Assembly (NCBI GenBank): GCA_009823505.1
Contig: VZQC01006354.1
Span: forward strand, 310,001-374,000
DNA from: Rhizomys pruinosus
Taxonomy: Eukaryota; Chordata; Mammalia; Rodentia; Spalacidae
Length of the DNA stretch: 64,000 bases
Reading direction: 5' to 3'
Numbering within the stretch: position 1 is the first letter of the stretch; each line of letters opens with the position of its first letter. The position numbers and the translations under genes are program-made. Shown one piece after another: positions 32,661 to 44,713 of this stretch. The notes beneath the pieces were generated by a model, which worked only from the letters and a program-made list of their open reading frames with translations, had not been told where the DNA came from and made no database searches.

Positions 32661-32990
32661 ATAGGTAGCTTGGCCAGCAATGTGCTTGGTATATGAGCAT
32701 AATGACTTGAATTTGGTTTTTGGCACCCGGGTAGAAATCTGGCTGTCATGGTCTATGCTCGTAATCCCCGTTCTGGGAGAGTGGAGACAGATCCCTAGAC
32801 TCTCTGGTCAGCTGGCGGACTGTGATCAGTGAGCTCCAGGCCAATGAAAGATCATACCTCAAAATAAATAAATAATAGATATTTATGCTGCCTGAAGAAT
32901 GGCACCTGAGGTTGTTCTCTGATCTCCACATGTACCAGCATACCCATGTGTACCTGCACACACATACATATGTACACACACACACATAAA
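32661..32990 (+). repeat. Diverged B4 SINE followed by CA-rich tail
   Basis: ID-like head remnants, a B1-like ctggctgtcatggtctatgc block and caaaataaataaataat, then CA-rich DNA to about 32990. Confidence 0.65.
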
Positions 32991-34326
32991 TGCATGCAAA
33001 AGAAAGATACTTTCTGATTTCCTGAATATTCCAGTTTGTAAATTCTTCATTTCCAGTAATTACAGATTAATAAACTGTACTTGATGCCTAACCCCTCTAA
33101 ATACATAGAGACTTTTATCATTCAAAACACACTTTGAGTATTGCAGTGCTCCTCGGCTATTGCTGGAAGGCCAGGCCTTATGGAGCACCGCTGCTGGTGA
33201 CAGCTTTACCTCAGAATGGATGCAGAGAGTCACTGAATTTCCCTGCCCGGAAGCCATGGGTCTTTATGTGATCATCCACAGGACGATCCAAGTCGAGGCT
33301 TTCCCACTGCCTCCTGCCTGGTGCCTTGTTCCCAGGAGCCTGTGTAGAATCTGGACCGGACTTTGAGGAAGGTGTGCTATCTGGCTGCATGGGGTGCCTG
33401 TCAATTTGTCTTGGCGTCCCCCAGGCAACTCAGGGTCCCAGGGTCCCAGGGTACTTGTTTGAAAGCCAGAAGTCTAGAGTCTTTACAGTGGTTCCCCTGG
33501 GAAGGGGACATTAGGAGCAACCATTTCATTTCAGTCTCCTTGGTCATTTTTACACATTTGTCTTAGAGTGGGGGAAAGCAAAATGTCCTGACCTCTCTTT
33601 CCCTGACAGTGTCAGGGAAGTGGAGATGGGCTTAGATAGGAGCTGATGCAAATACACATTCCAGAAGTTACCTTGAATTGTTCAGTTATTCATTTTTTTG
33701 TTCATAAAAATTCAATTAGAAATCCTTAGAACAGCTATATCAGCAGAAGTGTTACATCCCTAGCTTTCTGGATATTTGATTTGGGAATAAACACTGTGCC
33801 TAAGGATGTATCAACTTCATAAGATGCGGAATAAGCTCAACATAGAGAGGTCTTCATCTGCCCTGGCCAGTGTTGAAGTCTAGCAAAGTCGAGAAGGTCA
33901 GTTCTCTTAGAACAGTCAGAGACTGTTCTATGAGAGAGGGTCTGCAGCCTCAGGGGAAGGGGCTGCAGACTCTGTAGCTGATGGTTAAAGGTGGCTGTGT
34001 GAGAATCAATCTCATGTGGGGACATTTGTTTTAATATACCTTTGAGAGTTTAAACAGCAATCAAAATGTTCTGTTTTCCATGGAATTCCAGAGTTACTCC
34101 TGATTTTGTTTTGTTCTCAGAAATAATTCCAATGTCCTCACCTGTCAATTCTTAGATGGGAATCTTTTTTCTTGCATGGACCAATGAATTGTTAGGTTAA
34201 ACATAAGGTTTCTGAGTCAAGCAGTTCTTATTTTTGTAGCACCAAGTTAAATTTATATGGATATGGAGATACTTGTTAGCACCATACAAATAGAGTTATC
34301 CAACTTTTATCTGCACAGTTTTATAT
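32991..34326. other. Unique intronic DNA, no gene recognised
   Basis: No repeat recognised beyond a small gggtcccag duplication near 33431. No supported exon. Confidence 0.45.
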
Positions 34327-34341
34327 AAGAACTAATCATTG

Positions 34342-34584
34342 GGGGCTGGAGAGATGGCCTAGTGGTTAAGAGCGCCGACTGCTCTTGCAGAGGATCCGGG
34401 TTCAATTCCCAGCACCCACATGGTGGCTGAGAACCATCTTTAACTCCAGTTCCAGGGGAATCCGACACTCTCTTCTGACCTCCACAGCATTGCATGACAT
34501 GGGTGCACAAACCTATATGCAGACAGTACATTCATAGACATAAAAAATAAATAAAATAAAATAAATAAAAATAAATCTTAAAAA
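34342..34584 (+). repeat. B2 SINE without internal duplication (first of two at one site)
   Basis: Full-length copy with gagatggcctagtggttaag, ccagttccaggggaatccga and an (aaaat)n tail. The 15-bp target copy aagaactaatcattg lies on each side at 34327-34341 and 34585-34599. Confidence 0.96.
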
Positions 34585-34599
34585 AAGAACTAATCATTG

Positions 34600-34827
34600 T
34601 GGGGCTGGAGAGATGGCTTAGCGGTTAAGAGTGCTGACTGCTCTTGCAGAGAACCTGGGTTTGATTCCCAGCACCCACATGGCGGCTAAGGACCATCTTT
34701 AAGCTGGGTGTGGTGGCTCACGCCTTTGGTCCTAGCACTCCGGGAGACAGAGGGAGGAGGACAAGGCCAGCCTTGTCCTGAGTTCCAGGCCAGCTGGGGC
34801 TATAGGGAGACCATGTCTCAAAAAAAA
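34600..34827 (+). repeat. Composite B2-B1 dimeric SINE, copy 2
   Basis: B2 head to gctaaggaccatctttaa, then B1 from gctgggtgtggtggctca to catgtctc plus A-tail. A third target copy gagaaccaatcattg follows at 34828-34842. The B1 half has lost part of its middle. Confidence 0.92.
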
Positions 34828-34842
34828 GAGAACCAATCATTG

Positions 34843-35264
34843 TGTATCTGCTGTGTGACTACATTACCAAACACCCCTGTTTGCATCCTTATCAGCAAAC
34901 AAATAGCCTGAGCAGGTCGACCATTGGACACCAAGCCCAGGCCTCTCAGGAAGCTGGGTGAAAGGTTCTAAAGTCTTTGCTGAGCCCTGACTCAGAGCTA
35001 GGTGAGCGGTGAGGACAGTTTGCATCTCTTTGTCTGCTTCGTCCTCTCTCGGATGCTTCCACACAGCCCTGTGAGCTCTGACCCCTTGTCCACCACTCCC
35101 CCATAACGTGTGCAAAGCTCTGCTTTCTGTATCTTCACAGAATTGCACAACTGTCACCAAAGTCTAGAACTTATTCCTCACCTTGGACCCACTTTCTGTT
35201 CCTTTCTACCTACCTCTCCCTGGCCTGCCTCAGCTCAGCCCCTGATGGACATTGTCTGTTCCTA
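34843..35264. other. No gene or repeat recognised
   Basis: Unique interval; the minus-strand frame 34864-35160 has no support. Confidence 0.4.
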
Positions 35265-35921
35265 GGGAGGGGAGCACTATGGCTATTTCATAAAAATGGA
35301 ATCCTAAAATTGGTGGGGCGATGTGACTGGCTTTTTACACTTTGATGTTTTCAACCTTCATCCTAGAAAGTATTTCTTTTTGTTGCCAAATAATATTCAG
35401 TTGTATGGCCAGACCACAATTTTATTTATTGATAAGTTGAGAGATGTTTGAACTGTTTCTACTTTTGGCTACCACACAATGCTGTTATGGACATCTTTGT
35501 GCAGCATTTTGATGGTGTGCTTTTTCAATAGTTGTGGAGTACAGTCTCCTGTTGGGAGGTATGGTGGCTGGGGCATCCATGCAGCTGGGACCTGGCACAT
35601 CCTGATTGATCAGGAAACAGAGGCCTGAGACTTGAATCACCTGCCTCAGCTCTCTAGCCCCTTTGCTAAGGCTCTGAATGGGCCAGCGTACCCCAGGTAC
35701 ACAAAGTCTTTTGACCTCCCAAAACAGCTCTACCATCTAGGACCAAGTATTGAAACACCAAAGCCTATGGTGGACATTTCACATTCCAACCATAATGATG
35801 ATCCATCTTTTTGCCATTTTGAATTGTAAGAGTTATTTGCATATTCTGGAAACAAGAATTTTATCAGATAGAACATTTGAAAATGCCTTTTCTCCCGTTG
35901 TATGAGTTGTCTTCCTTACTC
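35265..35921 (-). mobile_element. Old L1 (L1M-type) 3' end, antisense
   Basis: Phrases such as taatattcagttgtatggcc, ctgtttctacttttggctac and gttatggacatctttgtgca match the complement of old L1 3' regions. It continues past the inserted B1. Confidence 0.7.
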
Positions 35922-36074
35922 CTCTTTTTTGCTTCTTTTTGATCAGGGTCTTCCTGGAACCCCAGCTGGCCTGGAACTCACTTTGTAGATCAGGCTGGCC
36001 TCAATCTCACAGAGGTCTGCTTGCCTCTGCCTGATGAGTGCTAGGATTAAAGGTGTGTGCCACCAAGCCTGGCT
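35922..36074 (-). repeat. B1 SINE inserted in L1
   Basis: Minus-strand B1: ctggcctggaactcactttg, gctaggattaaaggtgtgtg, ccaccaagcctggct. Confidence 0.95.
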
Positions 36075-36160
36075 CTTTACCCTTTCTTGATGGCAACTTT
36101 TGTGTGAGCTGTTGCATCCTCCAAAATTTGTAATCACTTTGAAGTCCCTTTGCAACCTTG
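36075..36160 (-). mobile_element. Old L1 fragment, antisense (continuation)
   Basis: The sequence gatggcaacttttgtgtgag and after fits the next part of the L1 interrupted by the B1. Confidence 0.45.
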
Positions 36161-36959
36161 CCCGAACACCACTAGGGTGTGTATTCAGAAACTATTTGTG
36201 CAGAATGAAACTGAGCAGCTTCTTTTCTTTCTCGCTGTTCTCATGGGATCTCTTTGCAGCTAAGCCTATTGCAAAGAAAACCGTTTGAACACTATCAAGT
36301 ACCTAGGTCTGCAGGCCTCAAAAGAAACAAGCCCTGAAGTCTAGTCTGTTAATAGACTTGTGCTGTGTGTACTTCTGTAGTTTCATGTACCTTTAGGTGG
36401 TAGCTGTTGTAAAAGGCTGACTGTACAGAGCCCGGCTCCTCCCAGTGCCTTTGCAGTGGCCTTTGCTTTCTCACAGATGCCAAGCCAGCAGTAGGAGCTC
36501 AATACACAAGGCCAGAGGTTTGATAGCACCTGCTTCCTTGTCTGACTTCACCCCCATCTGCAAAGTGGGGGCTGCTCTGTTGGGGCTGAGTGCCATGTAT
36601 TTCCCAGCCAGAGAGGTGGACATTATCTCTGGCCACTGACCCCAGCGAGCATGCCCAGGCTTGCTCTTACCAGTGGGATTGATTGCTACTTATTTTTGAA
36701 GCCTCCCCAGGGCTGCATGAAGAGAGCATGTGTGTGCTTGCATGTCAGCATTCTTCCCATGTAGCCTTCCAGTTAGACTCTGCCCACATGGTCATGCTTT
36801 GATGTCACAAAAAGTACTTGGACAGAAAGCATGACACTTAAAATGTCATCTTAATAATCAAGTTTAAGTCCAAGTCAAAATGTTATAGGATTATTCTCTG
36901 TTCAGAACCAAATATAATACTAAAGTCCTTAAACTATGCACTTAAGCAAAATATATCAA
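36161..36959. other. No gene or repeat recognised
   Basis: Unique intronic DNA. Confidence 0.4.
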
Positions 36960-38085
36960 TACAGGAGCTCTGACATCAGTAATGGATTATTCTACCAGGG
37001 ACATGTTGGCCAGGGGATCTAAGGCCCCACAAAAGGTAAAGGCTCCTTGCCTCTAAACTGGGATACCTGCAAAAAGAGAGGCGATAAGGCCCTGCTGCTG
37101 AAGACCTGACATTAACACGGGAAAGATGTATTGAGACCACACATGCAAGTGTACAGATGGCCTCTGGAACACCAGAGGGTGTTACCAAAGGCCACTAAAC
37201 CAATAAAGCAAATATGGGTCTCCTTGAGTCAAGCAAGACTCCACCGTCAGCACCAGCTACACCTCACCTGCCTGGAAATACTGTGCAGCAGAGGCAGCCA
37301 TGTGCCTGTATATCCCAAATCTAATTGGCTATTGGCTCTCCCCTTGGAGAAATAACCCATGGCTGATGCCACAAGCTTACATCCTCTACAGGTTAGGAGG
37401 GTTAAGGCACGGTAGGACCCTGTCATATTTAAAAAAAATGTAATTCCATGTCAACATTCATCTAACATATTCTTACCAAAGTAACCTACCATAACTATTA
37501 GTGCTGTTTAAATACCTATATATCTAATTGCTTGTGCTTCATTAGTAGGATCGAAAGGTTATTCCTGGACAAACTGTCAGCCCGTGAAAGGAAACAGCCA
37601 GAATTGACCAGAGTCCAAGACAACAGCTCCAAAGAGAGTGGACTGTTTTGCTTCTCATCCACCTGTGCCCCTTTTCTAAGCCTAGGGAATAATCTGCGGA
37701 AGAGGGGGCGTGGTAGAATGTAAGGGCTACGATTAGGGTGAATGGTGAAACTACAGCAATGTAGTCTGGACACTCATTTGATCAACTTGATTGAACATAC
37801 AACCCCTCACCCCCCGCTGGAAGGTGGGGCTGTGGGGGTTTGGGCACAACAGCCTGAAAATTGGTTTTTCATGAAGGATGCTTGTACTCATGGATTATCA
37901 CTTATAGCTAAAAATGAAAAAAAAACTGAGAGAAATATGCAGGACAGTTATGGCAGAATGCATGATCTGGGTTGGGGTGGGGGTGGGGGGAAGGGAAAGG
38001 GAAATATGCCTGAACTGAATTGGAAAATGATGTATGAAATGCACAAAGCATGAATAAAAAAAATGTTAAAAACAAAAAACAAAAT
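36960..38085 (+). mobile_element. Probable retroelement-derived block, unclassified
   Basis: About 1.1 kb of low-CpG sequence without splice signals, ending in a G-rich run at 37972-38000 and aatgatgtatgaaatgcaca plus aataaaaaaaatg. Its end shares tgtatgaaatgcacaaa with the L1-type end at 29550, suggesting related 3' ends. Frames are broken. Confidence 0.4.
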
Positions 38086-38869
38086 GTTATAGGTATGGAT
38101 CTGAATCCCAAAAAGGTCACCTGCTGAATGAAGTATGTCGGTTCTCGTATCCTACAGCAAAGAATCAGAAGTAGAATTTAGACAGTATTTTGAGAGAAAG
38201 AGGCCCATAGCCCTTTGGTGGACACTGATATGGCACCTTCCTCCCCCACTTGTGTGTATCTCGGGCTTTTCTTGAGCATGCTCTGTTCCTGGTATGTAGC
38301 CCAGGTGGGGAAGGGCTTCCAGGCCGTCTCTGTCACCTGGCTTCTTTCCCGGTTAACCTTGGTGTAGCTTTTTTAGCCTCTATTCTCCAGCCCCAAGAAT
38401 TTTAGGGATCTCAAATTCACTCATGTCCCAAGGGCTCCCTTTTGAGGAGCTTGCCTTCTCCCATCTCCGTAAGCAGAATGATGGTCCTGAAGTACCTGAA
38501 TGCCACCAGGTTCTGTGTCCCATGCATGACACAGATGGACTAGCTGGACTTTGGGGGAAGGGAAGTATTTGATACCATAAACAAGTACCATCCATGGTGC
38601 CAAGTTTCTAGATCCAGGGTCCTTAGAAAATCTGGTTGGAGCAGGTTTTGGGAGATGCAGGAGGGAGCAGGGCCTCAAGTGCAGGAATGGAAAGCTCTTC
38701 TGTGGGAAGATCACGGGAGAGGAAGTGAAGCCTTTCTGAGACTGAGCTGGTGGCATGGGGAGAGCCTGGGTAGATCGCGCCCTGGGCAGCATAGTGTGTG
38801 AGTCTGTGGGTCTTCTCTGCCTGAACTAGTAGTTTTTGGTAGCCTGCCCCATACTCCCGAGTTCGTAGA
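38086..38869. other. No gene or repeat recognised
   Basis: Unique DNA; overlapping minus-strand frames at 38380-38895 have no support. Confidence 0.4.
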
Positions 38870-38990
38870 GCTCTGTATTTATGTTTAATCCTCACAACAA
38901 GCCCATGATGTCAGTACTTCCATGGACTCTGCTTGCACATGAGGCACCGAAGTGACAAATGGCTAAGGACAGTCTTGTAGCTGTCACCAC
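38870..38990 (+). repeat. MIR-type SINE remnant
   Basis: Reads gtttaatcctcacaacaagc, catgatgtcagtacttcc and gcacatgaggcaccgaagtg, the MIR core order. Confidence 0.6.
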
Positions 38991-39854
38991 CTCTCCTCTG
39001 TCTCAGCTGCCTTCTGAAAGTGAAAGCCATTAACACACTGGGATGGCAGTGTGAGATGACTGGGTTTTCCCTTGGGGATCTGTGCATCATCCTGGACAAC
39101 ATGAAATATGGAGTTTGTGTTCTTCTATTTGTTTCTTTTATCCTCACCCTAAAGTCACGGGAGTGAATTTGTCCTCAGGAAGACTTTAGAAAGTCAGCCA
39201 TCCTTACTTTTGTTTAGTGAATAGTTCTCATTAGAATAAAGTCTGAAACTTTCAAACATTGCTCTTAAAGCAAAGATTTCTTAGTCCACATGTTCGAAGC
39301 CCTCTTTGATGCAGGGCTGTCATCGAGGGCAAACTGTCAGTGCACATGCCTTTAAAACAAAACAGTCTAACTCTTAAGCACATTGTTGGAATAGTCATAT
39401 ACATACTTGGCTGCTTCCTCCCTCAAAGGCCAGAATGCTGGTCACATGGGGATCTCAGAGGCAGGGGCATTTGGCAGAAAGAAGGATTTTTCTGGTTTGA
39501 GAACACTTGATTCTCGCTCTCTCAGGGCCACTTACCGTCTATTCAGAAAAACTTCACGGTGTTGGTGTGCTAGAGATGCTCACATTCCTAAACCTTGAGA
39601 TCTCTCATCCAAGCAAGTTCACTCACAGACAAGTTCTTTCCTCCTCTCAATAGATCATGCCCCAAAGAAATATCCTTGCCTCAACAGGTAGAGCTAGGTC
39701 TGAGTTCTTCCCCACCATTTCTTATGAAAGGTCTCAAATACCTGTACAAATAAAAAGTACTATAACAAATGCCTACACAGCCATAAAATGAGCTTAGGAA
39801 GTAAGTTCTCAGTGCAGATGGATCGCCAACTACCCGTCCCAAACCTCACTTCCC
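38991..39854. other. No gene or repeat recognised
   Basis: Unique intronic DNA. Confidence 0.4.
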
Positions 39855-40725
39855 ATCATCTTGAATTCGATATCTGTCAAGCCCATTTATTTCTCACCCT
39901 TTTGTCTTATGTGTACTAACACCATGGAATATTCATTCTTGTGGTTTGTCTGTGGTATAAATGGAATCACATTGCTTGTGTTATATAAGTTGTTCGTTTG
40001 TATCCATGACAGTCTGTGTTGAACAGGATAGCTTCATGCCTTCTGTTTGCTCCTGTGTTTTGTTTTGTTTTCTAACTGTACCGACACTCATTTCTCAGTC
40101 CACTGTGGGTGGACACCTGTCATTTCCTCGCCCCGTTCTCAGCAGCACTGCTTGGAATACTGACTCACATCTGTCACTCCCACACACATAGAGGCAGGAG
40201 GAACAGGGGAGTTCCTCTAGGAACTCCCTAAGAAGGAGAACAGCCTAAGAAGGAGGTGGCTGGCTATGGGGCATGTGGTCTTCAACTGCCGTGGACATCT
40301 GTACATTCCCTCCGCGTCCATTGCCAAGTACACGCTCCTGCCAGCAGCCTTGGGAATTGACACTGTCCCCTGCTTACAGTTGTCAGATGCATGTGAGATG
40401 GAGTTCCACCGTGGCCCTCCTTGTGCTGCCTGGTGAGGGGTGTGTCAGGCACCCTCACCTGTCTCTCTTTGATTGGCTGTCCATGCAGTTTTCTTATTTT
40501 CTGTCTTTTAATTTGTTCATAAGAGTTCTTTTGTATTCTGGACATCTGCTATATATATTATGCAAATATCATCTAGCTTGTGGCCTATTTTCAACCCTTT
40601 TATACAGAAATTTTTAATTTTATGCAGCTAAATTTATCAGACATTTTCTTTATGGTATGTTCTTTCTGTATCTGAGTTAAGAAATTTGCTCTTACTCTGA
40701 AGTTATAAAAGCTTATTTTAATACT
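39855..40725 (-). mobile_element. Old L1 (L1M-type) fragment, antisense
   Basis: The run from ataaatggaatcacattgct through attttctgtcttttaatttg, gcaaatatcatctagcttgt and gttaagaaatttgctcttac follows the order of antisense old L1 3' sequence. Confidence 0.6.
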
Positions 40726-40734
40726 TTCATCTTT

Positions 40735-41034
40735 TGTGCATATGTATATATGTGTGTGTATGTTTATGTGTGTGCAAGTGCACTTGTGTGGAGGTCAGAG
40801 GAAAGCCTTGGGCCTTATTTCTCAGCAGCCATTCCCTAGCCAAGTAGGGCAGGCTGGCTACCCAGCAAGCCCCAGGCATCGTCCTGTCTGCGTCTTCTGG
40901 GCTGGGATTAAAAGCTCATGCCACCATGCCTAGCTTTCCTTTTGCGGGGCGGGGGGGGGTTCCTCTGAGGATGGAACTCAGATTCCCTGCTTATGAGGCA
41001 AGCCTTTACTGACTGAGCCATCCCTCCAGCTCCC
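40735..41034 (-). repeat. B4 SINE
   Basis: Minus-strand B4 with gtgtggaggtcagaggaaag, a B1-like gggctgggattaaaagctca block and gactgagccatccctccagc head. A 9-10 G run sits near 40950. Confidence 0.85.
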
Positions 41035-41354
41035 TTCCAACTTTAATTGATTCCTATGTGTGGGTATAGGACTTTGCTTTGTGAATAAGATGTCCTATCT
41101 TCTCAACACTGGTTAGGTGTATTTTTCATTCTTTATGATCTACAGTGCCCTCTGAGAGGCTACTCACCAGCTCATCAAAGAGACAGTCTCCTTCTGATCT
41201 TATTTTGTTTGTTCCTGAGTTATTGGAGCTCTTCTTGGTCCTTTCCATGCCACTGGTTTTCATAGACAGTTTGACTTTGGCACAACTTTCCAGACTATGT
41301 AGATGAACTTGCTTTCAATTACATAAGGCATTGTATATAAAGTGCTGACTGATG
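41035..41354. other. No gene or repeat recognised
   Basis: AT-rich interval, possibly more eroded L1. Confidence 0.35.
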
Positions 41355-41378
41355 ATTGACTGACTGACTGACTGACTG
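41355..41378. repeat. (TGAC)n microsatellite
   Basis: About six copies of a 4-bp unit, directly adjoining an ID-like SINE tail. Confidence 0.9.
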
Positions 41379-41455
41379 CAGTGCTGGAAGCAGAACCTGG
41401 GCCCTTGCACAACCTAGGCAAACACTCTGACACTGAGTTGCAAAATTTCCAGTCT
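41379..41455 (-). repeat. ID/B4-type SINE head fragment
   Basis: Reads gtgctggaagcagaacctgg, caacctaggcaaacactctg and cactgagttgcaa, a reversed ID-type head. Confidence 0.6.
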
Positions 41456-42176
41456 TTAGGAGAATGCTTTATAATCAATGGAATGTCCTCACAGGTTTAA
41501 GTTGTAAATATTCCTGTGATGAAAATGTTGTTATTTAAGTGGCTTTAAGAGTGTTTCATGTTTGCTGTATCTGCTAGCTATAACATGCTTGCCGGTAGAA
41601 AACATGCCTGAATTTTCATTACTTTCTTTTTATGTTATGTAGCCCATGCATGGCCAGTAAACACTGTCTCTATAGAATCATAAGACAGGATCTAAGGTAA
41701 AGTGGGTATTGATTATGTTTGGTTGGTTTTTCTTTTATTACCCATGACTCTTCCTTCACTTGAGCTCTTCCTTTATTATCATCATCTTTTTGAGGTAAGG
41801 GTTTTCTTTCAAGAAATATTGAATATGTGGAAAAGTTTAATAAATGATGCTTTGTGTCTAGTAGGCAAAAGCAAGGTGGATTTCAGTAGGAATAATATCA
41901 CAAAATGGCTGAGCTTAAATGTAATTTCCTGCTGATTTTGATAAGGCCAGTTCCAGATGCACATGCTCCGTTTGCCATTTCTGTTCACCTTGTGGAATGT
42001 GTGAGGCTTTGGTTTGATAAGAGTAAGACTTCGTGTGTTTCTGCTCTTCTGTTATCTTTCTGGTCAATTCAGCTCTTTACATTGTGAGTATTTTTAGAGA
42101 TGTCATTCTGCAGAACAGTCTCTTATAGCTTCATGAAGCTTCCTATGTTTCCTGGGTGCTGGCAGGAATGCAAGCG
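41456..42176. other. No gene or repeat recognised
   Basis: AT-rich unique intron. Confidence 0.4.
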
Positions 42177-42418
42177 GGGAGCTGGAGAGATCCTTCAGTG
42201 GTGGAGGACCCTGGCTGCTTTGTAGAGGACCTGGGTTCATGTCTCAGCACCCACGTGGTGTCTGACAGCTGACCATAACTCCAGTTCCAAGGGATCTGAC
42301 ATGTTCTTCCAGCCTCTGCAGGTAATGCATACCTATAGTGTACTTACATAAGTGCAAAACAAAACAAAAAACCCCACCACTCACATACATAAAATAAGAA
42401 TAAGATAATTTAAAAAGA
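42177..42418 (+). repeat. B3-type SINE, diverged
   Basis: Head ggggagctggagagatcctt, ccagttccaagggatctgac, and a cataaaataagaataag tail. Confidence 0.85.
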
Positions 42419-42775
42419 ATGCAAGTGAACAGGCCAAGCATGAGTGTCAAGGCCTTCCTGGTTGATGTGGGTTGATAAGTTACTCCAGTTTGGCGGAGGC
42501 GGCTCTTAATGCCACCGGTCATCAGCTCTTCATTCCATTCCAGATATGTAATGAGAAGCCCTTATTAACATTTTGCTGAAGTCCAACCAGAGGAATGTGG
42601 CAGTAATGTATTTCCTACATCTACCTAACTGGTAACATCATCACAAGAAAGAGGAAACCAGCTTGTTTTTCCTGTGATTCTTCCAAAGAAAGCGTTCTCT
42701 AAGATACCCACAGACCAATCTTGACATTCTTACAGTTTCCGTAATCCATCTTTCTTTTTAAAAAATACTCTATCT

Positions 42776-42890
42776 AGCTGGGCGTGGTGGCTCACGCCTT
42801 TAATCCTAGCACTTGGGAGGCTTTGTGAATGTGAGTGCTGGGAACCAAACCCAAGTCCTCTGCTTTAACCTCTGAGCCATCTCTCCTTTC
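42776..42890. repeat. Chimeric SINE: B1 head joined to an inverted B2/B3 head
   Basis: A + strand B1 head (tagctgggcgtggtggctca to cttgggaggc) is fused after about 50 bp to a minus-strand B2/B3 5' region (gtgagtgctgggaaccaaac to gagccatctctcc). Confidence 0.8.
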
Positions 42891-43756
42891 TAAAGATCCT
42901 AAAGCGTGTTTTTAGGTCTTGTTATCAATGAAATCAATACCAATCTTGGTATTAATGACTTTGCTTCTTGAACCCTCATCAAGAGTGGACATTACTTTCT
43001 GCCTGTGGCTGAGCCTTTAGTAAGATCCTGAGGTAAATTTCGTGCAGGGGGTAGGGGCTGGAGTATTGGGACCAGTCCATTCTAGGTTGTGTAGTGAGAC
43101 CCTGTCCTTGAAAAGAGAGAGAAAAAAAGGAGAGGGAGGGGAGGGGAGGAGAAGAGGAGGAGAAGAGGGGAAGGAAGGTAGGAACACTTGTGGAGATGTT
43201 GGTATTGAGCTTGTGACTGTAGCTGTAAACCTGGACGAGTATCTGCATTGCCCTAGATGTTGAGGGGACAGATGATGCTCTCCTTGGCTGTCAGAGAGTG
43301 GGTAGGGATGGAGTGCGCCTGGGCAGTGGTGCGGAGGGTAGGAGGGAGACAGGTAAGAGGGATGCCGAGCGTTCCTACAAACTCTGTCCCTTCCTTGGCT
43401 GCTGCAGAACCCTGAGGAGCTGAGCTGCTCCTCTTCCTGCCTCTATTCTCCCCGACGTGACAGGAAGTCCTGCCATGTAAACACAGACACTTGAGGAACA
43501 GGGTATTTAGAGCTTAACCATACAGCCCAACTAGCTGGTGTTTAGTTGGTCGGGAGCAAGCTCCAGGCCATTCAACATATCGACCCCCAAGGGCCACAGA
43601 TTCCAACTTCACCAGAGCTGGCTAGGAATTTTGTTAGTTCCAAATATAGATGGGCTTATTTCTTTATTGTCCCCTGTCTGTCCACATTGTACACAATCCA
43701 GACTAAATTTTGCAAGCCATTGCATCTGAAAACACTCTCATGGTGTTGTCCCTACA
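42891..43756. other. Intron with a weak B1 3' remnant and a GA-rich run
   Basis: At about 43080-43110 gtagtgagaccctgtccttg resembles a B1 3' end, followed by a GA-rich run to about 43178. The rest is unique with no gene recognised. Confidence 0.4.
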
Positions 43757-44713
43757 GCAGGAACTCACTCTGTCCACTTCCCTTGTGGGACTCCTTCACT
43801 CTGTCCTCCTCCCTTGTGGGGCTCCTTCACTCTGTCTACTTCCCTTTTAGGGACTCCTTCACTCTGTCCTCCTCCCTTGTGGGGGCTCCTTCACTCTGTC
43901 CACCTCCCTTGTGGGGACTCCTTCACTCTGTCTGCCGCCCTTGTGGGGCTCCTTCACTCTGTCCACCTCCCTGGTGGGGGCTTCTTCACTCTGTCCTCCT
44001 CCCTTGTGGGGGCTTCTTCACTCTGTCCACCTTCCTTGTGGGACTCCTTCACTCTGTCCTCCTCCCTTGTGGGAAGTCCTCCTCCCTTGTGGGGGCTCCT
44101 TCAGTCTGTCCTCCTCCCTTGTGGGGGCTCCTTCACTCTGTCCTCCTCCCTTGTGGGGGCTCCTTCACTCTGTCCACCTCCCTTGTGGGGACTCCTTCAC
44201 TCTGTCCACCTCCCTTGTGGGGCTCCTTCACTCTGTCCACCTCCCTTGTGGGACTCCTTCACTCTGTCCTCCTCCCTTGTGGGAAGTCCTCCTCCCTTGT
44301 GGGGGCTCCTTCACTCTGTCCTCCTCCCTTGTGGGGGCTCCTTCACTCTGTCCACCTCCCTTGTGGGGACTCCTTCACTCTGTCCGCCTCCCTTGTGAGG
44401 CTCCTTCACTCTGTCCACCTCCCTGGTGGGGGCTTCTTCACTCTGTCCTCCTTCCTTGTGGGACTCCTTCACTCTGTCCTCCTCCCTTGTGGGAAGTGCT
44501 CCTCCCTTGTGGGGACTCCTTCAGTCTGTCCTCCTCCCTTGTGTGGGCTTCTTCACTCTGTCCACCTCCCTTGTGGGGACTCCTTCACTCTGTCCTCCTC
44601 CCTTGTGGGGACTCCTTCACTCTGTCCACCTCCCTTGTGGGGGCTTCTTCACTCTGTCCTCCTCCCTTGTGGGGACTCCTTCACTCTGTCCACCTGCCTT
44701 GGGGGGGCTCCTT
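43757..44713. repeat. 31-bp minisatellite, about 30 copies, with 210-bp higher-order pattern
   Basis: A unit of roughly 31 bp (cttcactctgtcc plus cctcccttgtggg, with one to four extra G) repeats for about 950 bp. Variants alternate tcctcc, ccacc and cttctt types. A distinctive short variant (gggaag before tcctcctccc or its one-base variant) recurs at 44071, 44281 and 44491, exactly 210 bp apart. All three plus frames are open through much of it, the longest 391 codons; these are repeat artefacts. Confidence 0.97.

Noticed and set aside
43757..44713. CRISPR-like array
   Set aside because: Units are contiguous without unique spacers, in mammalian DNA; this is a minisatellite.
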